NCBI RefSeq assembly: GCF_946479715.1
Contig: NZ_CAMLHF010000045.1
Coordinates: forward strand, 1-30,841
Reading direction: 5' to 3'
DNA length: 30,841 nt
From: an uncultured Pedobacter sp.
GTDB taxonomy: Bacteria; Bacteroidota; Bacteroidia; Sphingobacteriales; Sphingobacteriaceae
Position 1 is the stretch's first letter. Each line of letters begins with the position of its first letter. Made by a program: the position numbers and the translations under genes. Positions 7,236 to 15,326 of this stretch are shown in pieces. The notes under the pieces were generated by a model, which worked only from the letters and a program-made list of their open reading frames with translations, did no database searches and was not told where the DNA came from.

Positions 7236-10202
7236 ATGCAGGGTAAAGGTTTTATAAAATTTATGGCGATACTTTTAGGTATCGTCTGTGTGTATTCTCT
7301 CTCATTCAACTTCGTTACTTCTAAAGTTGAAAAAGACGCAAAAGCTTATGCTAAAGGAGACCTGGATAAGGAAAAAGCTTATTTAGATTCGATGGCAACA
7401 GTACCGGTATATCCTCTTTTTGGATTTAATTACCAGTTCTGTAAAGAAAAAGAAATCAACCTTGGTTTAGACTTAAAAGGTGGTATGAACGTAACGATGG
7501 AAATTTCGTTATCAGAACTGGTTAAATCTTTAGCCGGAAATACTGATGATGCTAATTTCAACAAAGCGTTGGTTACTGCTCAAACTCAATTGAACGCTGG
7601 CGGAAAAGATTTCATTAACTTATTTGTTAACGAATTTGAAAAACTTTCTCCTAACGTAAAATTAGCTGACTTCTTTTCTAATCAAGACAACTCTAAACTT
7701 CTTAAACCTGACGCCAGCAATTCGGAAGTAAAAAACTTCTTATCTAAAGAAGCTACTAGTGCTATTGACCGTTCATTCGTGATCATCAGAAGTCGTATCG
7801 ATGGTTTCGGAGTAGTAAGTCCAAACATGCAGAAACAAGAAGGTACTAACCGTATCCTTATTGAGATGCCAGGTGTTCAGGACAAAGAAAGGGTTCACAA
7901 ATTATTACAAGGTTCTGCAGAATTACAATTCTGGCAAGTATATAACAACGAAGAGGTGTATCCAGTTATGGAGAACATCAATAAAACACTTGCTTCAACT
8001 TTAAAAGTTGCTGACACAAGTGCTGCTGCAAAAACTTCGACCGATACTACTGCTGCTAAATCGGAAAGTAAATTAGCTGGTTTAGCAAAAAATAAAGACA
8101 CTAAAGATTCGGCCGGAGTTAAAAACTCTGAACTGGCAAAATCTAATCCTTTGTTTTCAGTATTAAACGTACCTACTTACCAAGGCCAAAACGGACAGCC
8201 TTCATTACGTCCGGGACCGGTTGTTGGTTGGGTTGCCCAAAAAGATACTGCTAAAGTAAACGCTTACTTTAAAAGACCTGAAATTGCTTCAATCATTCCT
8301 CAGAGCTACAAGTTCATGTGGAGCGTTAAACCGATGGACATTGCTCAATCTGGTGGCGCTAAGATTTTTGAATTGTATGCAATCAAATCTCTGTCTTCTG
8401 ATGGCAAGCCTGATTTAGGTGGTGAAGCGATTAGCGATGCCCGTCATGATTACGATCAAAAAGGTCGTCCTGAGGTAACCATGTATATGACTGGTGAGGG
8501 TGCTGCAAAATGGAAAAAAATTACGGCTGAGGCTTCTGCTGATCCAAACAATAAAAAATCTATTGCTATTGTACTAGACAATACTGTTTACTCTGCTCCT
8601 ACTGTACAAAATGAGATCCCTAACGGTATTTCTTCTATCACTGGCAGTTTCACAGTTAACGATACTCAGGATTTAGCAAACATCTTAAAAGCAGGTAAAC
8701 TTCCTGCTCCTGCAAGAATTGTTGGTGAATTCGTTGTTGGTCCTTCACTTGGTGAGGCTGCTATACACAATGGTTTATTGTCATTCGTACTTGCATTTAT
8801 TGTGATTCTTGTATTTATGGCTTTATATTATAATAAAGCTGGATGGGTTGCTAACCTTGCATTGGTAATCAACTTGTTCTTTATCATGGGTATTTTAGTA
8901 TCACTAGGTGCGGTGTTAACATTGCCTGGTATTGCAGGTATCGTGTTGGTAATCGGTTTATCAGTAGATGCGAACATCCTTATATTTGAACGTGTAAGGG
9001 AAGAGCTTACTTTAGGTAAATCTACTCCTGTAGCTATCAAAGAAGGTTTCAAACATGCAATGTCATCTATCATTGACTCAAACGTTACTGTATTTGTATT
9101 AGGTGCTATCCTTTACATCTTCGGTAGTGGTCCGGTTCAAGGTTTTGCAACAACATTATGTATCGGTATCTTATCGTCTCTATTCTGTGCGGTATTAATC
9201 TCACGTTTAGTTTTCGAATACCTTTTAGACAAAAAATCTAACATCACGTTTGGTAACAAACACACTATCCACGCGTTTAAGAACATTGCTTTCAACTTTG
9301 TTGGTCATAGAAAACTTTATTACACTATTTCTACTGCAATCATTGTTTTAGGTTTTATTTTCTACTTCAAAAATGGTGGTTTAAATCTTGGTATCGACTT
9401 TAAAGGTGGTAGAACTTATATCGTTCACTTCGATAAAGGAATGCACACAGAAGACGTTAAAGCTAGTCTGAATGCATCTTTCCCTGAGTCAGAAACTATC
9501 GTTAAAACTGCAGGTGCTGATAATGAATTAAAAATTACAACTACTTACCACATTACTGATCAGGATCAGGGTGCTGATAAATTAGTTGAGAAAGCATTAC
9601 ACGAAGGTTTAGCAAAAACCGGTGTTAAATATACTATTGAAAGTAATGAAAAGGTAGGTCCTATTATTGCAAGTGATATCGTTTACGGAGCATATGGAGC
9701 AATTCTATTCTCTTGTTTAGTGATGTTCTTCTATATCGTAGTAAGGTTTAAGAAACTAAACTATGGTTTAGGCGCCGTTATCGCGTTGTTCCATGATGTG
9801 CTTCTTGTACTTTCATTCTACACAATTTTAGATGGTGTATTACCATTCTCACTAGAGATTGGTCAGGATTTCATTGCGGCTATCTTAACGGTAATGGGTT
9901 ACACCATGACTGAGACAGTTGTTGTGTTTGACCGTATCCGTGAGAAACTTGCTGAAAGCGGTAAAGAAGATCTTCATGGTGAGGAACGTAATAAATTAAT
10001 AAACTTTGCATTGAACAGTACTTTGAGTCGTACTATTTTGACTTCACTAACTGTATTCTTCGTATTACTTGTAATCTTCATCTTCGGTGGAGCTAGTATC
10101 CGCGGATTTATCTTTGCTTTATTGATTGGTCGTATTATTGGTACATATTCATCATTATGTATCTCTACTCCTATCGTTATCGATCTTGGTAAAAACAAAT
10201 AA
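7236..10202 (+). CDS. secDF: Protein translocase subunits SecD and SecF, fused
   Basis: 988-aa membrane protein that uses the proton gradient to pull preproteins through SecYEG on the periplasmic side. The fused form is usual in Bacteroidota. The first membrane helix is at about residues 6-27, followed by the SecD signature GLDLKGGMNVTMEIS near 76. The large periplasmic P1 region includes a low-complexity Ala/Ser/Thr/Lys linker at about 257-305. SecD helices start near 508 (LLSFVLAFIVILVFMALYY), with the VIGLSVDANILIFERVREE signature following. The SecF half starts near 680 and has its own GIDFKGGRTYIVHF and TMTETVVVFDRIREK motifs. Codons are mainly T- or A-ending and uniform, fitting high expression. 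It has its own promoter box and a strong terminator, so it appears to be a single-gene unit. yajC, its usual partner, is at 26536-26868. Confidence 0.97.
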   Translation: MQGKGFIKFMAILLGIVCVYSLSFNFVTSKVEKDAKAYAKGDLDKEKAYLDSMATVPVYPLFGFNYQFCKEKEINLGLDLKGGMNVTMEISLSELVKSLAGNTDDANFNKALVTAQTQLNAGGKDFINLFVNEFEKLSPNVKLADFFSNQDNSKLLKPDASNSEVKNFLSKEATSAIDRSFVIIRSRIDGFGVVSPNMQKQEGTNRILIEMPGVQDKERVHKLLQGSAELQFWQVYNNEEVYPVMENINKTLASTLKVADTSAAAKTSTDTTAAKSESKLAGLAKNKDTKDSAGVKNSELAKSNPLFSVLNVPTYQGQNGQPSLRPGPVVGWVAQKDTAKVNAYFKRPEIASIIPQSYKFMWSVKPMDIAQSGGAKIFELYAIKSLSSDGKPDLGGEAISDARHDYDQKGRPEVTMYMTGEGAAKWKKITAEASADPNNKKSIAIVLDNTVYSAPTVQNEIPNGISSITGSFTVNDTQDLANILKAGKLPAPARIVGEFVVGPSLGEAAIHNGLLSFVLAFIVILVFMALYYNKAGWVANLALVINLFFIMGILVSLGAVLTLPGIAGIVLVIGLSVDANILIFERVREELTLGKSTPVAIKEGFKHAMSSIIDSNVTVFVLGAILYIFGSGPVQGFATTLCIGILSSLFCAVLISRLVFEYLLDKKSNITFGNKHTIHAFKNIAFNFVGHRKLYYTISTAIIVLGFIFYFKNGGLNLGIDFKGGRTYIVHFDKGMHTEDVKASLNASFPESETIVKTAGADNELKITTTYHITDQDQGADKLVEKALHEGLAKTGVKYTIESNEKVGPIIASDIVYGAYGAILFSCLVMFFYIVVRFKKLNYGLGAVIALFHDVLLVLSFYTILDGVLPFSLEIGQDFIAAILTVMGYTMTETVVVFDRIREKLAESGKEDLHGEERNKLINFALNSTLSRTILTSLTVFFVLLVIFIFGGASIRGFIFALLIGRIIGTYSSLCISTPIVIDLGKNK

Positions 10203-10225
10203 GTAATTACTTACAAATGATAATT

Positions 10226-10255
10226 AAAGGCACCCTTTTTGGGTGCCTTTTTGTT
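10226..10255 (+). terminator. Rho-independent terminator after secDF
   Basis: A perfect 10-bp stem, AAAGGCACCC with GGGTGCCTTT, around a TTTTT loop, followed by TTGTTT. It starts 24 bases after the secDF stop and lies inside an apparent upstream extension of the next reading frame, which argues against that extension being translated. Confidence 0.92.
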
Positions 10256-10285
10256 TGTTATGTATATTTACCAAAATTGATTTTT

Positions 10286-11635
10286 ATGGAACAACGTTTT
10301 CCTAAAGGCAAAAAACCCAGAATTGTAATTGTAGGCGGTGGCTTTGGTGGCATTGAGCTGGCAAAAAAACTGCGAAATAAGGACGTAGAAGTAATTATGC
10401 TCGATAAACATAATTACCATACATTTCAGCCATTATTATACCAGGTTGCTACGGGAGGTTTAGAAGCAGATTCTATTGCTTTCCCACTAAGAAAAATCTT
10501 TAAAGGCCAAAAAAACCTAACCTTTAGGGTTACCGAAGTGAAAAAGGTTTTACCTCTTGAAAATGCAATAGAAACTACTATTGGTATTTTTGAATATGAT
10601 CATCTTGTAATTGCCACGGGATCGACCAGTAACTTTTTTGGGCAAGATGAGATTGAGCACAACGCCATGCCCATGAAATCGATTCCAGAGGCACTAAACC
10701 TCAGGAGTTTACTACTTCAAAATTTGGAATCGGCACAAATCGCTACAGATAAGCTTACTGAGGCAGAATTGCTGAATTTTGTGGTTGTTGGCGGTGGCCC
10801 CACCGGTGTTGAAACCTCGGGCGCAATTGCGGAACTCAAAAAACACGTTTTAAAAAATGACTACCCTGAATTAGACCTTAAAAAGGTAAATATTTATCTG
10901 ATAGAAGGTTCTCCTGAATTATTAGGAGCAATGTCTGTTCAGGCACAAAAGAAATCTGAAGAGTTTCTTGGAGAGCTTGGGGTAACTGTTATGACCAATT
11001 CACGCGTTCAATCTTATGACGGGAAGCAGCTAATTCTTGTTGATGGCAGGATTATTCCTACTTCAACTGTAATTTGGTCGGCCGGAGTAAAAGGAGTTGT
11101 AATTGACGGATTAAATCCGCAATGTGTAGTCAGGGGAAATCGCGTAAAGGTTAATGAGATCAGCAGAGTTGATGGTCATGATAATATTTATGCTATTGGA
11201 GATGTGGCCGCAATGATTACAGAAGAGTTCCCTAATGGCTATCCTGGTGTAGCACCTGCAGCTATACAACAGGGAAAGCAACTTGCGGAGAATCTGATCA
11301 ATATTATTGGCAACAAACCCACGGAACCTTTTAAATACTTTGACAAAGGCGCAATGGCAACTGTTGGCAGAAACAGGGCAGTTGTAGATATTCATAAGGT
11401 TAGGTTTCAGGGCATATTTGCCTGGTTTACCTGGATGTTTGTTCACTTAATGACACTTGTTGGCTTTAGAAATAAACTGGTGGTGTTTGTAAATTGGGTG
11501 TGGAGTTACTTTAGTTACGACCGAGGAACAAGGTTAATTATCCGTCCATTTTTAAGAGGGAACCCGGAACCTTCTGAAGTTTCCCCGCCTAAAGTAGAAC
11601 CTAAACCTGTTAATGATGAAGCAAAAGTCAATTAA
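10286..11635 (+). CDS. ndh: Type II NADH:quinone oxidoreductase (NDH-2)
   Basis: Single-subunit flavoprotein that passes electrons from NADH to menaquinone at the inner membrane without pumping protons. I start it at the ATG at 10286 (449 aa, MEQRFPKGKK...), because the longer frame from 10217 runs through the secDF terminator. Two Rossmann motifs are visible: VGGGFGGIELAKKL at about 16-29 for FAD and VVGGGPTGVETSGAIAEL at about 166-183 for NADH. YAIGDVAA near residue 300 is the second FAD contact, and GVAPAAIQQGKQ follows. The C-terminal 90 residues contain hydrophobic, amphipathic segments (FAWFTWMFVHLMTLVGFRNK) that fit peripheral membrane anchoring, then a charged Pro/Glu/Lys tail. Its 3' end overlaps the next gene by 23 bases. 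Confidence 0.93.
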   Translation: MEQRFPKGKKPRIVIVGGGFGGIELAKKLRNKDVEVIMLDKHNYHTFQPLLYQVATGGLEADSIAFPLRKIFKGQKNLTFRVTEVKKVLPLENAIETTIGIFEYDHLVIATGSTSNFFGQDEIEHNAMPMKSIPEALNLRSLLLQNLESAQIATDKLTEAELLNFVVVGGGPTGVETSGAIAELKKHVLKNDYPELDLKKVNIYLIEGSPELLGAMSVQAQKKSEEFLGELGVTVMTNSRVQSYDGKQLILVDGRIIPTSTVIWSAGVKGVVIDGLNPQCVVRGNRVKVNEISRVDGHDNIYAIGDVAAMITEEFPNGYPGVAPAAIQQGKQLAENLINIIGNKPTEPFKYFDKGAMATVGRNRAVVDIHKVRFQGIFAWFTWMFVHLMTLVGFRNKLVVFVNWVWSYFSYDRGTRLIIRPFLRGNPEPSEVSPPKVEPKPVNDEAKVN

Positions 11636-12482
11636 GCTTATTGAGTGCCCGCGTGATGCCATGCAAGGCATTCATGATTTCATAGATACTGACATTAAGG
11701 CAGCATATATTAATTTGCTTTTGCAAGTTGGGTTCGATACGATAGATTTCGGCAGTTTTGTATCGCCCAAAGCGATTCCTCAGTTAAGGGATACTTGTGA
11801 GGTTTTATCTAAGCTTGATTTGAGTACCACACGTTCTAAACTCCTCGCTATTGTAGCCAATTTGCGTGGTGTTGAAGAAGCTGTTGTGCACAATGAGATA
11901 ACTTATCTTGGCTTTCCTTTTTCTGTTTCAGAAACGTTTCAACAAAGAAATACCAACTCCAGCATTGCGGAGTCAATGAATACTGTGAAACATATGCTTG
12001 AACTTTGCGATAAAAACAGTAAAACAGCGGTTGTTTATTTATCTATGGGTTTTGGAAACCCCTACGGTGATGAATGGAATGTAGAAATTGTTGAAAAGTG
12101 GGCAGATGAACTGGTGGCCAATGGCGTGAAGATTCTTTCATTGTCGGACACCACAGGTGTTTCTTCTCCTGAAAAAATCAGGGAGATTTTACCGTCATTG
12201 GTTAAGAGATTTGAAAAAACAGAGATCGGTTTACATTTACACAGCACACCCAATACGCGCTTTGAGAAAATTGACGCTGCTTACGAAAGCGGTTGCCGAA
12301 GATTTGATAGTGCTTTAAAAGGATTTGGAGGATGCCCTATGGCTACGGATGACCTTACAGGCAATCTGGCCACAGAAGAACTTATTACCTACTTAGAAAG
12401 CAGGAATGAGGCCTTAAGCCTGAATATGAACAAGTGGCAGGAAGCTATTCTTTTTTCACAACAGGTTTTCCCCCTTAACTAG
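11613..12482 (+). CDS. Hydroxymethylglutaryl-CoA lyase-like protein
   Basis: 289-aa TIM-barrel protein of the HMG-CoA lyase/DRE-TIM family, which cleaves HMG-CoA to acetyl-CoA and acetoacetate in leucine breakdown. Family features seen: IECPRDAMQG (10-19) with the catalytic Arg-Asp pair, FGSFVSPKAIPQL (about 47-59), GLHLHS with the metal-binding HxH (about 206-211), and FGGCPMATDDLTGNLATEEL (about 239-258) with the active-site Cys and the GNLATE loop. The usual HxHDTYG reads HLHSTPN here, so the group is divergent and the substrate is less certain. It starts inside the ndh gene, with two adjacent ATG codons (11613, 11616). Leucine breakdown would fit the leucine-dehydrogenase-like gene elsewhere in the window, but they are not linked. 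Confidence 0.78.
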   Translation: MMKQKSIKLIECPRDAMQGIHDFIDTDIKAAYINLLLQVGFDTIDFGSFVSPKAIPQLRDTCEVLSKLDLSTTRSKLLAIVANLRGVEEAVVHNEITYLGFPFSVSETFQQRNTNSSIAESMNTVKHMLELCDKNSKTAVVYLSMGFGNPYGDEWNVEIVEKWADELVANGVKILSLSDTTGVSSPEKIREILPSLVKRFEKTEIGLHLHSTPNTRFEKIDAAYESGCRRFDSALKGFGGCPMATDDLTGNLATEELITYLESRNEALSLNMNKWQEAILFSQQVFPLN

Positions 12483-12491
12483 TTAGACTTA

Positions 12492-12926
12492 CTAAGCATG
12501 ATGGTGTTTCTTGACCATTTTGTAATGCTGTATACCAGCCTCTTCAAATTGTTCACCCTCTGCAATAAAGCCAAATCTTGAATATAACCTCACAGCATCC
12601 AGCTGCGCATTTAAATAAATATAATCTGCATCAGAAGGTAAGTCAGACAAGGCTGCTGCTACCAGTGCCTGTCCTATTCTTTTTCCTCTGTACTTTTTTA
12701 GTACAGCAAATCGTTCTAATTTATATCCACTTTCTGTTTTGCGCCAACGACATGCGCCACAAGGTTCGTTGTTTAACAATGCCAGAAAATGTTTAGAGAC
12801 ATCTTCATTTTCCCATTCCAGCTCTGGAGGGCAATTCTGCTCTTCAACAAAAACGGTTTTTCTAATTGCAAATACCTTATCCAAATCTTGCGGATTGTTT
12901 ACCTTAATTACCTGAAGTGCGTCCAT
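12492..12926 (-). CDS. GNAT acetyltransferase, YjcF-like
   Basis: 144 aa. The opening IRKTVFVEEQNCPPELEWE (about 22-40), then GACRWRKTESGYKLERFAVL, the acetyl-CoA loop KYRGKRIGQALV (about 78-89), LNAQLDAVRLYSRFGF and the closing GIQHYKMVKK are the pattern of the YjcF/ElaA-type branch of GNAT N-acetyltransferases. The acceptor substrate of this branch is generally unknown. It ends in a His-rich tail (KKHHHA). It is read in the same direction as the aldolase gene but is separated from it by a strong terminator, so it probably has its own promoter in 12927-12956. It converges with the lyase-like gene, the stops being 9 bases apart. Confidence 0.85.
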   Translation of the reverse strand: MDALQVIKVNNPQDLDKVFAIRKTVFVEEQNCPPELEWENEDVSKHFLALLNNEPCGACRWRKTESGYKLERFAVLKKYRGKRIGQALVAAALSDLPSDADYIYLNAQLDAVRLYSRFGFIAEGEQFEEAGIQHYKMVKKHHHA

Positions 12927-12956
12927 GATTTCTATTTATTTTTAGCTTTTAAATGC

Positions 12957-12996
12957 AACAAAAAAAGCGCCACAAGTATAATTCCTGTGGCGCTTT
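12957..12996 (-). terminator. Rho-independent terminator after the aldolase gene
   Basis: An 11-bp perfect stem (12964-12974 with 12986-12996, AAAGCGCCACA type) around an 11-base loop. Read on the minus strand it is followed by seven T residues. It begins 18 bases after the aldolase stop. Confidence 0.9.
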
Positions 12997-13014
12997 ATAA
13001 CTTTTACCCAAGGA

Positions 13015-14094
13015 TTATAATTTGTCGCTTGCGTCTTTACAATTTAAATCTTCAAATGCTTGTGTTAAACGTTTAACAAAGGCTTCTTCGCCTTTACGTA
13101 ACCAAACACGAGGATCGTAGTATTTTTTATTCGGTTTATCTTCGCCATCAGGATTTCCGATTTGAGCCTGAAGATAAGCTTCATTCGCTTTATAGTAATC
13201 TAAAATACCTTCCCACATCGCCCATTGCATATCTGTATCGATATTCATTTTGATAGCTCCGTAAGAAATAGCTTCTCTGATCTCTTCCTGAGAAGAACCA
13301 GAACCACCATGGAATACAAAGTTAATAGGTTTATCAGCAGAAATATTGAATTTCTCTTTGATGAAATCCTGAGAGTTTTTAAGAATTACTGGTTGTAATT
13401 TAACGTTACCTGGTTTATAAACACCATGAACATTACCAAACGCAGCTGCCACAGTGAATTTATCACTTACTTTGCTTAATTCCTCGTAAGCATAAGCTAC
13501 TTCAGAAGGCTGAGTATATAATTTAGAACTATCTACATCGCTGTTATCAACACCATCTTCTTCACCACCTGTAACACCAAGCTCGATTTCAATGGTCATA
13601 CCTAATTTAGCCATACGCGCTAAATATTTAGCAGAGATTTCCATATTCTCTTCGATAGACTCTTCAGATAAGTCAAGCATGTGCGAAGAAAACAATGGTT
13701 TTCCAGTTTCTGCAAAGAATTTCTCGCCATGATCTAACAATCCGTCGATCCATGGTAATAATTTTTTAGCAGCATGGTCAGTGTGTAATATTACAGCAAC
13801 ACCATAATGTTCAGCCAATAAATGAACGTGTTTAGCTGCAGATACTGCACCTAGTACGCAAGCATTCAGGTTATCATTATTTAATGTTTTACCCGCGTAG
13901 AATTGTGCTCCACCGTTAGAAAGTTGAATGATAACAGGTGAATTAACTGCTTTGGCAGTTTCCATTACTGCATTAATGGTATTTGTACCGGTAACATTTA
14001 CTGCTGGCAAAGCAAATTGATGTTTTTTAGCCTGTTCAAATAATTCCTGAACGGCATCTCCGTAAATTACGCCCTTGTAGCCTTTTAAACTCAT
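13015..14094 (-). CDS. fbaA: Class II fructose-bisphosphate aldolase
   Basis: Zinc-dependent aldolase that interconverts fructose 1,6-bisphosphate with dihydroxyacetone phosphate and glyceraldehyde 3-phosphate in glycolysis and gluconeogenesis. 359 aa, the same length as the E. coli FbaA. Asp106-His107 in VILHTDHAAK carry the catalytic acid and a zinc ligand. Other ligands and phosphate sites are in EIELGVTGGEEDGVDNS (about 173-189), AAFGNVHGVYKPGN and FVFHGGSGSSQEE. NIDTDMQWA near the C-terminus binds substrate phosphate. The gene has its own terminator and shares a 228-base divergent gap with accD. Only weak promoter-like sequence (TTGGTTTG on the minus strand) is visible there. Confidence 0.97.
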   Translation of the reverse strand: MSLKGYKGVIYGDAVQELFEQAKKHQFALPAVNVTGTNTINAVMETAKAVNSPVIIQLSNGGAQFYAGKTLNNDNLNACVLGAVSAAKHVHLLAEHYGVAVILHTDHAAKKLLPWIDGLLDHGEKFFAETGKPLFSSHMLDLSEESIEENMEISAKYLARMAKLGMTIEIELGVTGGEEDGVDNSDVDSSKLYTQPSEVAYAYEELSKVSDKFTVAAAFGNVHGVYKPGNVKLQPVILKNSQDFIKEKFNISADKPINFVFHGGSGSSQEEIREAISYGAIKMNIDTDMQWAMWEGILDYYKANEAYLQAQIGNPDGEDKPNKKYYDPRVWLRKGEEAFVKRLTQAFEDLNCKDASDKL

Positions 14095-14322
14095 TTTTTA
14101 TAATTTTATATCTGCCGAAGTTAGGAAAAATATCACTTTGGGCAAACCAATAAGGGGATTATTTTCAATTAAAACGTAATGTTTAAGCTTGGTAATGAAG
14201 CGATCATGAGTTATTTTATATTTTTCATAAGATTTACCTATTCAAAATCGTTTAACTAAAGTATCCTTAAACTGTTCTAATTTTTTTTTGTTTCTTTGTA
14301 ATCGCATTTTTCAAGAAATAAC

Positions 14323-15168
14323 ATGGCTTGGTTTAAAAGAGAGAAAAAAGGTATTAGTACGCTTACTGAAGAAAAAAAAGAAGCGCCAGACGGTTTATGG
14401 AACAAGTGTCCGAATTGTAAAAAAGCATTACATACTGCCGATCAAATAGAGAATAAATATGTTTGCCAATATTGTGACTATCATTTAAGAATAGGGTCTA
14501 AAGAATATTTTCAGGTATTATTTGACGATAATAAGTTCACGGAGCTTTTCTCAAATTTAACATCAGGAGATCCCTTGAATTTTACAGATAGCAAGCCCTA
14601 CACTGAAAGGTTAGTAGAGAGTATGACTAAAACAGGCTTAAAAGACGCAATTAGAGCTGCTCACGGTAAAATAGAAGGTGAAGACATCATTATAGCTTGT
14701 ATGGATTTCAATTTTATTGGTGGATCTATGGGTTCAGTAGTAGGTGAAAAAATTGCCCGCTCTATTGATTATGCTATAAAACATAAAGTTCCATTTTTAA
14801 TGATCTCTAAATCTGGAGGTGCGCGGATGATGGAAGCTGCATTTTCATTAATGCAAATGGCCAAAACTTCGGCTAAACTTGCGCTGTTAAGTCAGGCTAA
14901 GGTTCCTTATATATCTTTACTTACAGATCCTACCACGGGTGGTGTTACTGCTTCTTATGCGATGCTTGGTGACATTAACATCGCTGAACCTGGTGCTTTG
15001 ATCGGTTTTGCCGGCCCAAGGGTTATTAAAGAAACAATAAAGAAAGATCTTCCTAAGGGTTTCCAAACTGCAGAATTCGTTTTGGAACATGGTTTCCTTG
15101 ATTTCATTGTAGATCGCAGAATGATGAAAGCTAAGCTTGCTGCTTTCCTTAAAATGATGAAGAACTAG
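14323..15168 (+). CDS. accD: Acetyl-CoA carboxylase, carboxyltransferase subunit beta
   Basis: With AccA this subunit transfers the carboxyl group from biotin to acetyl-CoA, giving malonyl-CoA for fatty-acid synthesis in the cytoplasm. 281 aa. The N-terminal zinc ribbon is complete: Cys29, Cys32, Cys48 and Cys51 (KCPNCKK and VCQYCDYH). The crotonase-fold core has [37 protein letters not shown] and [19 protein letters not shown], with the oxyanion-hole glycines, and GPRVIKETI follows. It stands alone, with a strong terminator 14 bases after the stop, as is common for accD outside operons. Confidence 0.97.
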   Translation: MAWFKREKKGISTLTEEKKEAPDGLWNKCPNCKKALHTADQIENKYVCQYCDYHLRIGSKEYFQVLFDDNKFTELFSNLTSGDPLNFTDSKPYTERLVESMTKTGLKDAIRAAHGKIEGEDIIIACMDFNFIGGSMGSVVGEKIARSIDYAIKHKVPFLMISKSGGARMMEAAFSLMQMAKTSAKLALLSQAKVPYISLLTDPTTGGVTASYAMLGDINIAEPGALIGFAGPRVIKETIKKDLPKGFQTAEFVLEHGFLDFIVDRRMMKAKLAAFLKMMKN

Positions 15169-15182
15169 AAAAATACTATAAT

Positions 15183-15227
15183 AAAAAAAGAGGGCGTATC
15201 ATGATTTATGATACGCCCTCTTTTTTT
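15183..15227. terminator. Strong terminator after accD, probably bidirectional
   Basis: A perfect 20-bp stem (15183-15202 with 15208-15227) around a 5-base loop. The G+C core is GAGGGCGTATCAT, and seven A and seven T residues at its ends give a T tract on both strands. It would end accD on the plus strand and could also stop minus-strand readthrough from the GH92 gene. Confidence 0.93.
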
Positions 15228-15246
15228 ATTATAGTCATGCTTTTTT

Positions 15247-15317
15247 CGTCGTCTCGACGATAGGAGAGATCTATTGGTTATACCATTCAAGGGATTTCTC
15301 CTATCGTCGAGATGACG
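15247..15317. repeat. REP-like intergenic hairpin, copy 2
   Basis: Two 30-base arms (15247-15276 and 15288-15317) pair with four mismatches around an 11-base loop. The outer sequence GTCGAGATGACG, the AGGAGAGATCT block and the loop start GGTTAT are shared with the element at 3386-3457. Like copy 1 it sits between convergent genes, here accD and the GH92 gene. Confidence 0.85.
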
Positions 15318-15326
15318 AAACAAATA

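Noticed and set aside
10217..10285. Upstream start for the NADH dehydrogenase
   Set aside because: The extension is read straight through the secDF terminator hairpin, and the domain begins properly after the ATG at 10286.
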